Positions 6,680-15,714 are shown, counted from the first letter of the stretch. The stretch: 32,024 bases of DNA from Alphaproteobacteria bacterium (GCA_016125425.1 WGLT01000028.1:1-32024), one strand, 5' to 3'. Notes: generated by a model from the sequence alone, not told the origin. Translations and numbers: made by a program.

Positions 6680-8776
6680 CTACAATGCGCCGACGGCGCT
6701 GAGGACCGTGCGTTCGGAGAGCGGCAAGGGCAGAACGACAGGCTCGCCCGACGGCGGATAATAAACATAAAGCGGCACGCCGTTGGCGCCGAATTTCGCC
6801 AGCGCCTCGGTGATCTTGGGATCGCGGCGGGTCCAGTCCGCGACCATGAACGCGACGCCCTTCTGCGCGAAGGCTCGCGCGATCGACGGCCGCGAAAAAA
6901 CGGTGATGCGGTTGAACTGGCAGGAGACGCACCAGGCCGCCGTGAAATCAATGAAAACCGGTTTTCCTTCAGCGCGAAGCGCCGCGACGCGCTCAGGCGC
7001 GAATGCGGCCGGCTCCAGCGCGCCGTAGCCGCCTTCGGCGGCGACAGCCTCATCGGCGAGTTTCAGATTGAAAAGCGGCGCAAAGGCCGCGAGGACGATG
7101 AGGCCGGCCGCCAGCCGCGAAGCGCGTCTGCCGCGCCGCCAGCCCTTGCTTTTCTCGAACAGCCAAGCGGCGAGCGCCAGAAAGAGCGCGCCGCCCAGCG
7201 CGCCCCCCAGCCCCGCCTGGCCGGTCTGCTGCGCCAGCACCCAGAGGAAATAGGCCGCGGCCGCGAACACAGGAAAAGCGAGCGCCTGCTTGAATGTCGT
7301 CATCCATGGCCCCGGCTTCGGCAGCCTCGCGCCGACGGAGGGCATGAAGGTGAGCGCGACATAGGGCGCGGCGAGGCCCAGCGCCATCGCAATGAAAATC
7401 AGCATGCCCTCCGCCGGCGGCAGAAGAACCGCAGCGGCGAGCGGCGCGGCGAGAAACGGTCCGACGCAGGGCGCGGCGACAAAGACCGCGAGCGCGCCGG
7501 TGAAAAACGAGCCCGCTGCGCTATGGGCGTCGGCAAGGCCGCCGCCGACGCCCTGCAAGCTTTCGCCGACGTGGAACAGACCGGCGAGATTCAGCCCGAT
7601 CATAAAAAGTACGTAAGCGGACAAAAGGACGATCGCCGGCGATTGCAGCTGATAGCCCCAGCCAAGCTCTTCGCCGCCGGCGCGCAGAGCGAGAAGCGCG
7701 CCGCCGAGGGCGGCGAATGTCGCAAGGACGCCGGCGCCGTAGAGAAGCCCGCGAAAGCGCGCCGCCCCGGGATGGGCCTGGGCGTCCTTCATGAGCGAGG
7801 CCGCCTTGATAAAGACCACGGGAAAGACGCAGGGCATCACATTCAAGATCACGCCGCCGACAAAGGCCGCGACGAGCAGGCCGAACACATTCGCCCCGCG
7901 GCGCGGCGCGGGTTTTGGCGCGGCCTCATCAGCGGCGGCCGTTTCCGGCGCGCCCGGCTGCGCCGAAACTGCAAACGCCCGCTCGGCGCCGCCGTCCGCG
8001 CGTTTATAAACAAGAACCCCCGCGAGAGTTTTCAGCGCCTCGGGCTGATAAGCCGCGCCCGGCTTCATCGAGACTGAAAGCCGGCCGCGGCTGATCTTGC
8101 TCGTTTGGCGGGCGGCGGGCTCGATCAAGCCCTCCGTATCCGGAAAAAAATAGGCGTCCCGGACTGCGCCTTCGGGCGCGGGAACATCGACAGACAACCG
8201 GTCCTTGCCGGCGCGGAAGGCCGCGACGCCTTTGATCGGTTCGGGCTGATGCGCGCGCGCCTCCTCAAGGAGCGCGGCGCCTTCGGCGTTCCGCGCGGGC
8301 GCGGCCTCGACCGGCAAGGACAAGGAAAAGGACGCCTCTTCCGGCACGCAGATATCCGCGCAGATCAGCCAGCTCGCCTTGAGCAAGATATCGGCGGTCG
8401 ATCCGATGGCGGCGTCTTTCGGCGCGGCGACCGGAATGAGAAATATCGGCGCGCCCTCATAACCGTAGTCGACGAGCGGGCCGATCGGCAGTCTTTTCGG
8501 CGTCGGATAGACGACATCGCCCGCTGAAAATCCTTCAGGGGCCGTCCATTGCAGATCGAGGGGAAGGCCGGAATCCCCCGGATTTTTCCAATAGACGTGC
8601 CAGCCCGGCTGAAGCTTTTGCGCAAGCGCGAGCCAGGTCGTTTCGCCGGGCGCGAAGCCCTCACGCGCCGGAACGAGACTGGTCTCGGCATGCTCCGTGG
8701 CGACCGGCGCGGCGGCGGCAGGCGGCGCCGCGGCGAAGCCCGCGAGGAGCGCGATAAGGACGATGAGGCGCCACAT
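6680..8776 (-). CDS. DsbD/ScsB-like protein-disulfide reductase
   Basis: A 698-residue inner-membrane protein that should move electrons from cytoplasmic thioredoxin to periplasmic thiol proteins. It has a signal peptide (MWRLIVLIALLAGFAAA) and an N-terminal periplasmic immunoglobulin-like domain (to about residue 285). The multi-helix DsbD transmembrane domain (about 295-560) carries its two redox cysteines in NVMPCVFPV (near 311) and AAPCVGPFL (near 436). The C-terminal thioredoxin-like domain has AAWCVSCQFN (near 615). The cysteine pattern is complete. The start at 8776 is chosen because it precedes the signal peptide and has GAGG seven bases upstream; an upstream in-frame start would add ten residues. 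Overall architecture matches ScsB-type as well as DsbD-type proteins, so I give no symbol. Confidence 0.92.
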   Translation of the reverse strand: MWRLIVLIALLAGFAAAPPAAAAPVATEHAETSLVPAREGFAPGETTWLALAQKLQPGWHVYWKNPGDSGLPLDLQWTAPEGFSAGDVVYPTPKRLPIGPLVDYGYEGAPIFLIPVAAPKDAAIGSTADILLKASWLICADICVPEEASFSLSLPVEAAPARNAEGAALLEEARAHQPEPIKGVAAFRAGKDRLSVDVPAPEGAVRDAYFFPDTEGLIEPAARQTSKISRGRLSVSMKPGAAYQPEALKTLAGVLVYKRADGGAERAFAVSAQPGAPETAAADEAAPKPAPRRGANVFGLLVAAFVGGVILNVMPCVFPVVFIKAASLMKDAQAHPGAARFRGLLYGAGVLATFAALGGALLALRAGGEELGWGYQLQSPAIVLLSAYVLFMIGLNLAGLFHVGESLQGVGGGLADAHSAAGSFFTGALAVFVAAPCVGPFLAAPLAAAVLLPPAEGMLIFIAMALGLAAPYVALTFMPSVGARLPKPGPWMTTFKQALAFPVFAAAAYFLWVLAQQTGQAGLGGALGGALFLALAAWLFEKSKGWRRGRRASRLAAGLIVLAAFAPLFNLKLADEAVAAEGGYGALEPAAFAPERVAALRAEGKPVFIDFTAAWCVSCQFNRITVFSRPSIARAFAQKGVAFMVADWTRRDPKITEALAKFGANGVPLYVYYPPSGEPVVLPLPLSERTVLSAVGAL

Positions 8777-8834
8777 GGCAGCCTCATAGCGGTTGCGCCG
8801 CGTCAAGCCAACGGGCCGCGCGGCCTGCGCGCGC

Positions 8835-9623
8835 TCACGAAAGCTGGAGCGGCTTCAAAACCTCTTCATTGGCGAGGTTGAAGCGGCGCGCGCGCCGCGC
8901 CAGCAAATTGCGCCACCGCCCCATGGACAGAAGCTGGGCATAGATAACCGCGAGCGCCCCGGTCTTGCGCAGATCGAGGAACTCCTCGTCGGTCATTTGG
9001 TTCAGCTTGCTCTCGTCGATCCCGTAATATTGCGCGAAAGTCTGTGGGTCGGTCTGGCCGGCCGGGGTGAACTGGGCGGACTGGCCGGCGATGAGATCGA
9101 ACCGGTCGAGGACGCGGAGGAATTCGGCGGTACGGACGCGATCCTGCTCATATTGCTTGCAGAATTCAATGGCGTTCTGGGTTTGCGCCGTCGGCTCGCT
9201 GTTTTCAAAAAATGGATGCTTGGCGTTGGTCGAAACGCCTGCAAAGCCGACGTCGATGACGATGGCGAGCCGGTCGCCGCCCGTCTCCGCGGCGAAAGCA
9301 TACGGATAACGGCGAACATAGCCCGGGATATAAGCGTCGACATCCCACTGGCCTTTCTCATCGACAAAGAGATTGATGTCGTCGATGACGCCGAGAACGG
9401 CGAGCGGCACCGCATCTTTGTCGCCGCTGAAGATCACCGGATAATGCTGGGCCGCAAGCGGTATCTCGCTGACCGTCAGCGGCGCGGCGCGGGCCTTGGC
9501 GCAATATTCGAACGGCCGTTCGAGCGGATTCAAGCCGAGATCGCCATGGTCTTGCGGGTTCAAAAGCTCCGGCCGTTCGAACAGAAACATTTTGCCGGTG
9601 ATTTGCGGGGCGCTCTCGCTCAT
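8835..9623 (-). CDS. SapC-family protein
   Basis: A 262-residue soluble protein matching my knowledge of the SapC family (named after a gene near Campylobacter S-layer genes). Recognisable features are an N-terminal LNPQDHGDLGLNP, then VSEIPLAAQHYPVIF and VLGVIDDINLFVDEKGQWD, followed by YIPGYVRRYPYAF. There is no signal peptide or membrane segment. The biochemical role of the family is not established, and the S-layer link does not transfer automatically to alphaproteobacteria. An AAAAGG lies a few bases before the ATG. It stands alone between the redox pair and the hydrolase, in the same direction as both. Confidence 0.82.
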   Translation of the reverse strand: MSESAPQITGKMFLFERPELLNPQDHGDLGLNPLERPFEYCAKARAAPLTVSEIPLAAQHYPVIFSGDKDAVPLAVLGVIDDINLFVDEKGQWDVDAYIPGYVRRYPYAFAAETGGDRLAIVIDVGFAGVSTNAKHPFFENSEPTAQTQNAIEFCKQYEQDRVRTAEFLRVLDRFDLIAGQSAQFTPAGQTDPQTFAQYYGIDESKLNQMTDEEFLDLRKTGALAVIYAQLLSMGRWRNLLARRARRFNLANEEVLKPLQLS

Positions 9624-9730
9624 GGACCTTTTCTTCCTTGCTCGCTTCGGAGGCCGCCGGCTCTAAACCGATTGCGCATCCAGGCTCGTTGACGGGGACG
9701 CTTAGCAAAAAGGCCAAGCCCGTCCAAGCC

Positions 9731-10639
9731 TTATGAGGGGGGCTGGCGGGGCGCGCGGGCGAGGAACGCCGCCGCGGCGTCCGGCGCCTCGAACGGCAGG
9801 AGATGCGTGCTGCCGGCGGCGAATTGGATTTCTGCGCCCAGGCGCTTCAGCCGCGCCGGCGCGCGTCCGAAAAGCGTCGTCGTCGGATCGACCGCGCCCA
9901 GCACGCTGACGGGCGCCGGCGCGGCCGCGATCGCGCCCCAGAAGTCATGCGCGAAGGCGGCGAATGTCGCCGCCTCCCAGGCCGGCGCGCAGGCGAGCGC
10001 GACGCCGCCCTCCGCCGCCGGGGCGAGCCCGTCTTCGAGATAGTCGTCGAGAACGCCCGGCGCCCAGCGCCGGAAGAGCGGCTTGCGCGCATAGCTCGCC
10101 CGCACCGCCTCGCGGTCGGGCCAGAGGGCGCGACGGGCCAGGGCCCCGCGCGCAAGCCGGGAGCGCGCGCCGGTCAACCGCCAAAGCGGCGTGCGCGCGA
10201 GAAGCGCGACGCCTGGAGGCGGCGTCACCGGCTCGATCAGCGCCAGCCCGGCGACATCGGCGCGCCCGCGCGCGGCGAGCGCGGACACGACCGCGCCGCA
10301 GGAATGGCCGGAAAGCGTCCACGCCGGGCCGGGCGCCTCGCCCGCGAGCGCGTCGAGCGCGGCGACGACGTCACGCGCAAAAACATCCCAGCTCTTGAGG
10401 CGGCGGGGATCGGCGGGAAGACGGGTGCGTCCGTGGCCGCGCAGGTCGAGCGCATAGACATCGAACCGCGCCGCCGCGCGGCGAAGCGTCGACTTATAGG
10501 CGGACGCGCAAAATCCGGTTGCGTGCAGGAAGAGAAGACGCGGCGCGCGGGGGCGGCGCCATCGCCATCCCGCCATCGCGCCGTCGCTGATTTCGACGGC
10601 GAAGCGCTCGCCCGGGAGATCGACTGCGGGATCGGTCAT
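9731..10639 (-). CDS. Alpha/beta hydrolase
   Basis: A 302-residue alpha/beta-hydrolase-fold protein. The oxyanion region reads LFLHATGFCA (near residue 35), the strand following it YALDLRGHGRT (near 65), and the nucleophile elbow is LSGHSCGAVV (near 107). The acid is probably in LGAVDPTT (near 250) and the histidine in GSTHLLPFE (near 278), so the Ser-Asp-His triad is present. No signal peptide is seen; it is probably cytoplasmic. The substrate is unknown; esterase, lactonase or haloperoxidase-like activities are all possible. A TTG start at 10675, just after the exonuclease stop codon, would add 12 residues; I prefer the ATG at 10639 although neither has a strong ribosome binding site. It is likely co-transcribed with the exonuclease gene. 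Confidence 0.85.
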   Translation of the reverse strand: MTDPAVDLPGERFAVEISDGAMAGWRWRRPRAPRLLFLHATGFCASAYKSTLRRAAARFDVYALDLRGHGRTRLPADPRRLKSWDVFARDVVAALDALAGEAPGPAWTLSGHSCGAVVSALAARGRADVAGLALIEPVTPPPGVALLARTPLWRLTGARSRLARGALARRALWPDREAVRASYARKPLFRRWAPGVLDDYLEDGLAPAAEGGVALACAPAWEAATFAAFAHDFWGAIAAAPAPVSVLGAVDPTTTLFGRAPARLKRLGAEIQFAAGSTHLLPFEAPDAAAAFLARAPRQPPS

Positions 10640-10678
10640 GACCGGGCGATTTGCGCGATTGGCCGGGCGCGTCAATCT

Positions 10679-11212
10679 TTATCGGCGCGACTCGAGGGCG
10701 AGCCGATAGAGCGTCTGAAGATGACGCGCATCCGCGGCGGCCCGATGGCGCCGCGGCGCAAGGCGCGAGGCGCGAACGAAAAGCGCCGGCTCGCATCCCG
10801 CCGTCAGCGGCCGCATCAAGCGGCCGTAATCGCGCAGCGCGAACGCCTGTTTCGCGCCGGCCGCCGAATACAGGCGAAACAGCCAGAACCCGTCCCAATC
10901 GGGCGCGTCGGAATAGACTTCGCAGCCCGCAAGCGCCGCGTTCATCGCCGCGCAAACGTCTTGCGCCGGCCGTCCTTCGCGCTCGAGCCGGTCGCGCGAC
11001 AGCCCGTGCAGCGCCTCGGCTTTCGGATCCCACGCATCGTCCGACCACGAATTATCAGGGCGCACGAGCATCGACGTCGGCTCGCCCGTTTCAAACGCCC
11101 AGCCGACTTCCACCGGCCACGATTTCGCGCCGAGGCCCGACGCCTCCAAATCAATGAAGGCGCGTTTTGCGGCCGCCTGCGCAGGCGGCTTGTCGATCAA
11201 TCGTTCGGCCAT
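10679..11212 (-). CDS. DEDDh 3'-5' exonuclease-like protein
   Basis: A 177-residue protein of the RNase T/DnaQ exonuclease superfamily. The three metal-binding motifs are visible: ExoI in AFIDLEASGL (Asp and Glu, near residue 21), ExoII in YSDAPDWDGFWL (near 100) and ExoIII as HRAAADA near the C-terminus, matching the Hx(4)D spacing of the DEDDh class. Such proteins remove nucleotides from DNA or RNA 3' ends; which substrate applies here is not readable. It is a stand-alone exonuclease domain with no polymerase or helicase part. The ATG at 11212 is chosen because upstream in-frame sequence has no domain character; the ribosome binding site is not obvious. The hydrolase gene follows directly. 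Confidence 0.8.
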   Translation of the reverse strand: MAERLIDKPPAQAAAKRAFIDLEASGLGAKSWPVEVGWAFETGEPTSMLVRPDNSWSDDAWDPKAEALHGLSRDRLEREGRPAQDVCAAMNAALAGCEVYSDAPDWDGFWLFRLYSAAGAKQAFALRDYGRLMRPLTAGCEPALFVRASRLAPRRHRAAADARHLQTLYRLALESRR

Positions 11213-11400
11213 GTCGCGCGTGTTCAACAAAACTTTGGTGACGCCCCTGTGACTCAGGCGACAGGAGCTTGAAGCTCGAAGCGGAGAATATAGGACGGGA
11301 TGCTTGCGCTTCGTAAAGCTGCACCGCAACATCAGCACGATGCGCGCGGTTCATCCAATACCGTAACGCTTCGTAGACGAATATTCCCGATTTGGGACGC

Positions 11401-11586
11401 CTATTTGGCGCGGAATACTCCTGTCGCCGGGTCGCGCTCGAAGTCGATGACGCGGTCGCCGCGCGGGCGCCGGGCCTCGGCGAGCGCGGTCTTGAGCGCC
11501 TGCGCGCGCCGCATGGCGAGGCGATAGACCGCAAGCGCGCCCGCTGCGGCCGCAATGCCGGCGATAATGCCCGTGGTTGCGCTCAT
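11401..11586 (-). CDS. Small membrane-anchored protein, unknown function
   Basis: A 61-residue protein with one N-terminal hydrophobic segment (TGIIAGIAAAAGALAVYRLA) followed by a basic, soluble tail (MRRAQALKTALAEARR...VIDFERDPATGVFRAK). The tail ends in a motif resembling small conserved alphaproteobacterial proteins with a D-P-x-T-G-x-[FY] ending; I cannot name a family. Translation is well supported: AAGGAG lies eight bases before the ATG. It starts 31 bases after the S49 peptidase stop codon and reads in the same direction, so it probably belongs to that transcript. The position suggests an envelope role, but this is only context. Confidence 0.72.
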   Translation of the reverse strand: MSATTGIIAGIAAAAGALAVYRLAMRRAQALKTALAEARRPRGDRVIDFERDPATGVFRAK

Positions 11587-11617
11587 AAGCCAAACTCCTT
11601 CGTCTTCGCGCGCGGCG

Positions 11618-12472
11618 CTATAGGCCGAATCTCGCCCAAAGGGCGCGCGCTTCAAGCGCTTCGATGACGCCGTCGGCGTCGAAGGACGCCGATCCGCCGA
11701 GGAGACGCCGATAGAACGGAACGCGCTCCACGGGGATCTTTTTGAGTTTAACATCATCTCCAAAGCGCGCCCTCATAAATTCGCCGAGATGGGCGATTCC
11801 GTCGATGAGCCCCCGCGACTTTGCGCCGCTGGCGGGCCAGAACGCCCCGGAAAAAAGGTCGGGATCGTCCGACAAACGCGCGCCGCGCCGATCCTTGACG
11901 AGATCGACGAACTGGCTGTGCAGGTCGTCGAGGATCGCCTGCAACCGCGCGACATCCTCGGCCTTTTCAGGCTGAAAGGGGTCGAGCTGGCTCTTGTTCT
12001 CGCCGGCGACGTGGACGCGGCGCTCGACGCCGAGCCGGGCGATCGCCTCGGGAAAGCCGAAGCCTGCGGCCACGACCCCGATCGAGCCGACGATGGACGA
12101 CCGGTCGGCGTAAATTTCGTCGCCTGCAAGCGCCAGAATATAGCCGCCCGACGCCCCGACATCCTCGATGAAGGCGAAAACCGGCTTTTTCTTCCGTTCG
12201 GCCGCGCGCCGGATGGCGCTGAAAATCAGGCGGGACTGCACCGGCGAGCCGCCGGGCGAATTGATCGAGAGCGCGACCGCCGAGACCGCTTTGGGCTTGA
12301 ACGCGGCCTCGATCGCGCTTTCGACCTTTCCAAAGGTCAGACCGCGCGAAACCGCCATCCCGGGCTGGCCGATCACGCCCCGAAGCTCGATCACGGCGAC
12401 GAGCGCGCGCTTTTTCCCCGGAATCGGAAGCCAGCGGCCGAGATTTCCTGCGATATCGTGAAGAATCGGCAT
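11618..12472 (-). CDS. S49-family serine peptidase (SppA/SohB-like)
   Basis: A 284-residue Ser-Lys dyad peptidase related to signal peptide peptidase SppA, which degrades cleaved signal peptides in or at the membrane. Features: VAVIELRGVIG (residues 25-35), the SINSPGGSP oxyanion-type block (69-77), the probable nucleophile Ser108 in DVGASGGYI, VGSIGVV (128-134) and the probable general base Lys160 in GENKSQLDPF. The Ser-to-Lys distance of 52 residues equals that of Bacillus SppA (147/199). It is a single-domain form without an obvious N-terminal membrane anchor, so it may associate peripherally or be cytoplasmic. It is divergent from the polyprenyl synthase gene and leads the 61-residue membrane protein gene. 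Confidence 0.9.
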   Translation of the reverse strand: MPILHDIAGNLGRWLPIPGKKRALVAVIELRGVIGQPGMAVSRGLTFGKVESAIEAAFKPKAVSAVALSINSPGGSPVQSRLIFSAIRRAAERKKKPVFAFIEDVGASGGYILALAGDEIYADRSSIVGSIGVVAAGFGFPEAIARLGVERRVHVAGENKSQLDPFQPEKAEDVARLQAILDDLHSQFVDLVKDRRGARLSDDPDLFSGAFWPASGAKSRGLIDGIAHLGEFMRARFGDDVKLKKIPVERVPFYRRLLGGSASFDADGVIEALEARALWARFGL

Positions 12473-12599
12473 GCCGTCCCCTTAGAGCGCGGCGCGCGGC
12501 GCATCAATCGGCATTCCGCCAGGCGGCGCCAAAGCGCCTCTCGGCGTCCCGCGCGCCTTGACCCGCCGCGCCCCTTTCAGCAAATGTGGCCCCGCCCCG

Positions 12600-13649
12600 A
12601 TGGAAAGGTTCGACGTGTTGGTATCTGCGGCGCCCGCGCCCGAGCAGACGGCGATCGATGACCCCGGCTTCAAAGGGGCCGTCGCAAACCTTCAGCGTCT
12701 GACCGGCGACGATCTCACGCTCGTCAATGAGGAGATCGTCGCGGCGATGCGCTCGCCGGTCGCGATGATCCCGGATCTCGCCGGCCATCTGGTCCAGGCG
12801 GGCGGCAAGCGTCTGCGCCCGATGCTGACTCTCGCGGCGGCCCGCGCCTTCGACTACAAAGGCGACAGCCACGTCAAACTCGCCGCCGCGGTCGAACTCA
12901 TTCACGCCGCAACGCTGCTCCATGACGACGTCGTCGACGCATCCGCCCTGCGGCGCGGGCTCGAGACGGCCAATGTCATCTGGGGCAACAAGGAAAGCGT
13001 TCTCGTCGGCGATTTCATCTTTTCGCGCGCCTTCGAACTCATGGTCGAGGCGGGCGATCTATGCGTGCTGCAGATTCTCTCCTCGGCCTCGGGCGTCATC
13101 GCGGAAGGCGAGGTCCTGCAACTTGCGACGCAGAAAAATCTCAATGCGACATTCGAGATGTATCTCGCCGTCGTCGAGTCAAAAACGGCGGCGCTTTTTG
13201 CGGCGGCCGCGCAGGCGGGCGCCGTCATCGCCGGCGCCGACGGCGACGCCAGCGAAGCGTTCAGACGTTACGCGCGCAATCTCGGCATCGCCTATCAGCT
13301 TGTCGACGACGCGCTCGATTATTCCGGCTACGAAGCCGCGCTCGGCAAGCGCGTCGGCGATGATTTCCGCGAAGGCAAAATGACGCTTCCGATCGTCTAC
13401 GCCCTGCAACGCGCGACCGATGAAGAAAAGGCGTTCTGGCGGCGCACGATTTCCGAGGGCCGGCAAAATGGCGACGACCTGGCGGCGGCGCGCGCCGCGC
13501 TCGAACGGACGGGCGCGATCGACGACACCATCGCCTGCGCGCGGCGCTTCGCCGACCAGGCGCTGATCGACCTTGAACGCGCGCCGCAGAACGTTTATTC
13601 GCACGCGCTCGCCGAGCTTGCGGCGGCGTCCGTCAATCGCGGTTATTAG
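12600..13649 (+). CDS. ispB: Long-chain polyprenyl diphosphate synthase (octaprenyl/decaprenyl type)
   Basis: A 349-residue trans-prenyltransferase that extends farnesyl diphosphate with isopentenyl units, probably making the side chain of ubiquinone. The first aspartate-rich motif is LLHDDVVD (near residue 106), preceded by GGKRLRPML (near 66); the second is YQLVDDALDYSG (near 232). The small residues before the first motif (AATLLHDD) are compatible with a long product, but chain length cannot be fixed from sequence. The gene is divergent from the S49 peptidase gene. The ATG at 12600 lacks a clear ribosome binding site; a TTG at 12558 in the same frame would add 14 residues. Its stop codon is three bases from the stop of the convergent glycosyltransferase gene. 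Confidence 0.92.
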   Translation: MERFDVLVSAAPAPEQTAIDDPGFKGAVANLQRLTGDDLTLVNEEIVAAMRSPVAMIPDLAGHLVQAGGKRLRPMLTLAAARAFDYKGDSHVKLAAAVELIHAATLLHDDVVDASALRRGLETANVIWGNKESVLVGDFIFSRAFELMVEAGDLCVLQILSSASGVIAEGEVLQLATQKNLNATFEMYLAVVESKTAALFAAAAQAGAVIAGADGDASEAFRRYARNLGIAYQLVDDALDYSGYEAALGKRVGDDFREGKMTLPIVYALQRATDEEKAFWRRTISEGRQNGDDLAAARAALERTGAIDDTIACARRFADQALIDLERAPQNVYSHALAELAAASVNRGY

Positions 13650-13652
13650 CGG

Positions 13653-14807
13653 TTATTCCGCGGCGTGCGCCGAGGGCGACGCCAGCGCCGGCCCGACCGG
13701 CGGCGCGCTCTCTTCGGCGGTATCGGCGGAATTCTCAGCCTGCGTCTCAAATAAACCGAGCCGGCGCGCCCGCGCCGCAATGCGCAAGGCGGGCGCCGAC
13801 ATTGCAAGAGCGAGCGCCGCCGGCGCGATCCACTGCGCGCCAGGGGTCAAATGCAGCATCAGAACGGCGCACGCGGTCGACAGCGCCGTCAGTCCGACAT
13901 AAAGCGCGGTCACCTGCGCATGTGTCGCGCCCATGCGCGCAAGCAACTGGTAAAGATGTTCGCAATGCGCCTTGAAAATGTTTCTCCCTCTCCTGATCCG
14001 GCCGACAAGCGTGAATGCGACGTCGAACAGGAAAGGCAGAGTCGCAACCGGCGCAAATAAGAGGCTCGTCGCGCCGTCCGAATCCCGCGCAGCGCCGACA
14101 GCGATCGCAGCGAACAGAAAGCCGACCGTCTGGCTGCCGTTATCGCCCATAAACAAACGCGCATTCGGAAAGTTCGCGGGCAGAAACGCAAGCAGCGCCA
14201 GCGCGAGCAAAAGCGCGGTCACAGCCCAGAAAGGCGCGCCCAGAAACGCCGCGACGATTGCAATGGCGGCGAGCGCAAAGGCGCCGCAGCCGGCGGCGAT
14301 GCCGTTGACGCCATCCATGAAGTTAAAGGCGTTCATGAAGGCCACGATCCAGAAAACCGTGAGAAGCGCGCCGAAACCGCCGAGCGGAACGGCGCCGACG
14401 AAGGGCAAAGGCGCCGCATCCGGCGCGCCGAAAAGCAGAACGAAGGCGACGCCGGCGGCGATCTGGCCCGCCAGCTTGAAAACCGGACTCGGCGCATAGA
14501 CGTCGTCGGCCAGCCCCAGCAGCAATACGCCGGCGGTCACGAGCCCGAGCTTCATCGTAGGCAAAATGATCTCGCTCGCGCCCGAAGCTGTAGCGAGCAC
14601 GACCATGCCGGCCGCCCAACCGGCAAAAATCGCGACGCCGCCGGAGCGGGGAGTCGGCGTGCGATGGCTCGAGCGACTATTCGGCCGATCAAGCAGAACC
14701 CCGGCGCGCACGACGATGCCCGCGATCAGGAACGCCGCGAATATGGCGGCCGCGCTCGCCGCCGCCAACGCCCAGAGCGGGCCGAACGTCAAATCCGGAC
14801 TGTCCAT
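13653..14807 (-). CDS. WecA/MraY-family polyprenyl-phosphate sugar-1-phosphate transferase
   Basis: A 384-residue integral membrane enzyme with about ten hydrophobic helices. It would transfer a sugar-1-phosphate from a UDP-sugar to undecaprenyl phosphate, starting synthesis of a surface polysaccharide or lipopolysaccharide O-chain. Family motifs are present in order: PRSGGVAIF (near residue 53), LGLADDVYAP (near 100), NAFNFMDGVNGIA (near 158), FMGDNGSQTVGF (near 218) and the sugar-specificity loop FKAHCEHLYQLL (near 278), which resembles WecA/WbpL-type rather than MraY enzymes. The C-terminal tail after residue 350 is Ala/Pro/Glu-rich and probably disordered and cytoplasmic. No other glycosyltransferases are nearby, so the product polymer is unknown. 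Confidence 0.88.
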   Translation of the reverse strand: MDSPDLTFGPLWALAAASAAAIFAAFLIAGIVVRAGVLLDRPNSRSSHRTPTPRSGGVAIFAGWAAGMVVLATASGASEIILPTMKLGLVTAGVLLLGLADDVYAPSPVFKLAGQIAAGVAFVLLFGAPDAAPLPFVGAVPLGGFGALLTVFWIVAFMNAFNFMDGVNGIAAGCGAFALAAIAIVAAFLGAPFWAVTALLLALALLAFLPANFPNARLFMGDNGSQTVGFLFAAIAVGAARDSDGATSLLFAPVATLPFLFDVAFTLVGRIRRGRNIFKAHCEHLYQLLARMGATHAQVTALYVGLTALSTACAVLMLHLTPGAQWIAPAALALAMSAPALRIAARARRLGLFETQAENSADTAEESAPPVGPALASPSAHAAE

Positions 14808-14844
14808 CGTCCCCCGTTTTCCAATCGCCGGCGATTAAAAACGC

Positions 14845-15714
14845 CTATCCCTTGGCGAGTTTCGCCGCCGTCGCCCACCAGCCTTTGGCTGATGCGTTTC
14901 GCGCCGCCATTTCGGCCGCATCGGGCGCGGCGAAAAGGCCGAATACGCTCGCCCCGCTGCCCGACATGCGGGCGATCAGGCAACCGGGCGATTGTGCAAG
15001 ATATTCGCGCGCCGCGCCAACCTCCTTCTCGCGCTGAATGGCGTAGGGCTCAAGATCGTTTCGCGCGCCTTCGAGAAAGGCCGCAAGGCGGCGGGCGTCG
15101 CCGAGCTCGCCGGCCGCCGGCGCGGCCGCCGGCGCGGGCGACGGATTGGCCGCGTCGAAAGCGCGGAAAATCGGGCCGGTCGGCGTCGGCGCGCCCGGAT
15201 TGACGAGCGCGACCCACGCGTCAGGCAGGCGCGGGCCGGCCTCGAGGATCTCGCCGGCCCCGCGGACGTAAAGCGGGCGCCCCGCCAGGCATGCCGGAAC
15301 ATCGGCGCCGAGGCCGAAGGCGAGCGCGCGCATCCGGTCTTCGGGCGGCGCGAGCCCCCAAAGGCGCGTCAGGGCGCGCAAAGCCGCCGCCGCGTCGGCC
15401 GATCCGCCGCCCAGCCCCGAGGCGGGCGGCAAATTTTTTTCGAGCGTGATCGCCGCGCCCCGGTCGAGACCGGCGAGGGCGCGCAGCGCCTCCGCGGCGC
15501 GCCAGACGAGATTGTCTTCGCGCGCGAGCCCTTCGAGCGCGGGCGCGAAGGGCCCGGAAATGTCGAGCGAAAGCGAATCGGCGGGCCGAACGAAGATGCG
15601 GTCGCCGCGATCGGCGAAGACGAACAGGCTGGCGATCTCATGCAGCCCGTCGGCGCGAACCGGACCGACATGAAGAAACAGATTGATCTTTGCTGGCGCG
15701 GCTTCTTCGATCAT
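14845..15714 (-). CDS. ispE: 4-diphosphocytidyl-2-C-methyl-D-erythritol kinase
   Basis: GHMP-family kinase of the non-mevalonate isoprenoid pathway; it phosphorylates CDP-methylerythritol with ATP in the cytoplasm. The N-terminal APAKINLFLHVGPVRADGLHE and the ATP-binding loop PPASGLGGGSADAAAAL (near residue 96) are diagnostic, and the third motif SGSGASVFGLF appears near residue 255. Length 289 residues is standard. The ATG overlaps the stop codon of the upstream TPR lipoprotein gene as ATGA, so the two are translationally coupled. The polyprenyl synthase 1.2 kb away belongs to the same metabolic stream but a different transcript. Confidence 0.95.
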   Translation of the reverse strand: MIEEAAPAKINLFLHVGPVRADGLHEIASLFVFADRGDRIFVRPADSLSLDISGPFAPALEGLAREDNLVWRAAEALRALAGLDRGAAITLEKNLPPASGLGGGSADAAAALRALTRLWGLAPPEDRMRALAFGLGADVPACLAGRPLYVRGAGEILEAGPRLPDAWVALVNPGAPTPTGPIFRAFDAANPSPAPAAAPAAGELGDARRLAAFLEGARNDLEPYAIQREKEVGAAREYLAQSPGCLIARMSGSGASVFGLFAAPDAAEMAARNASAKGWWATAAKLAKG

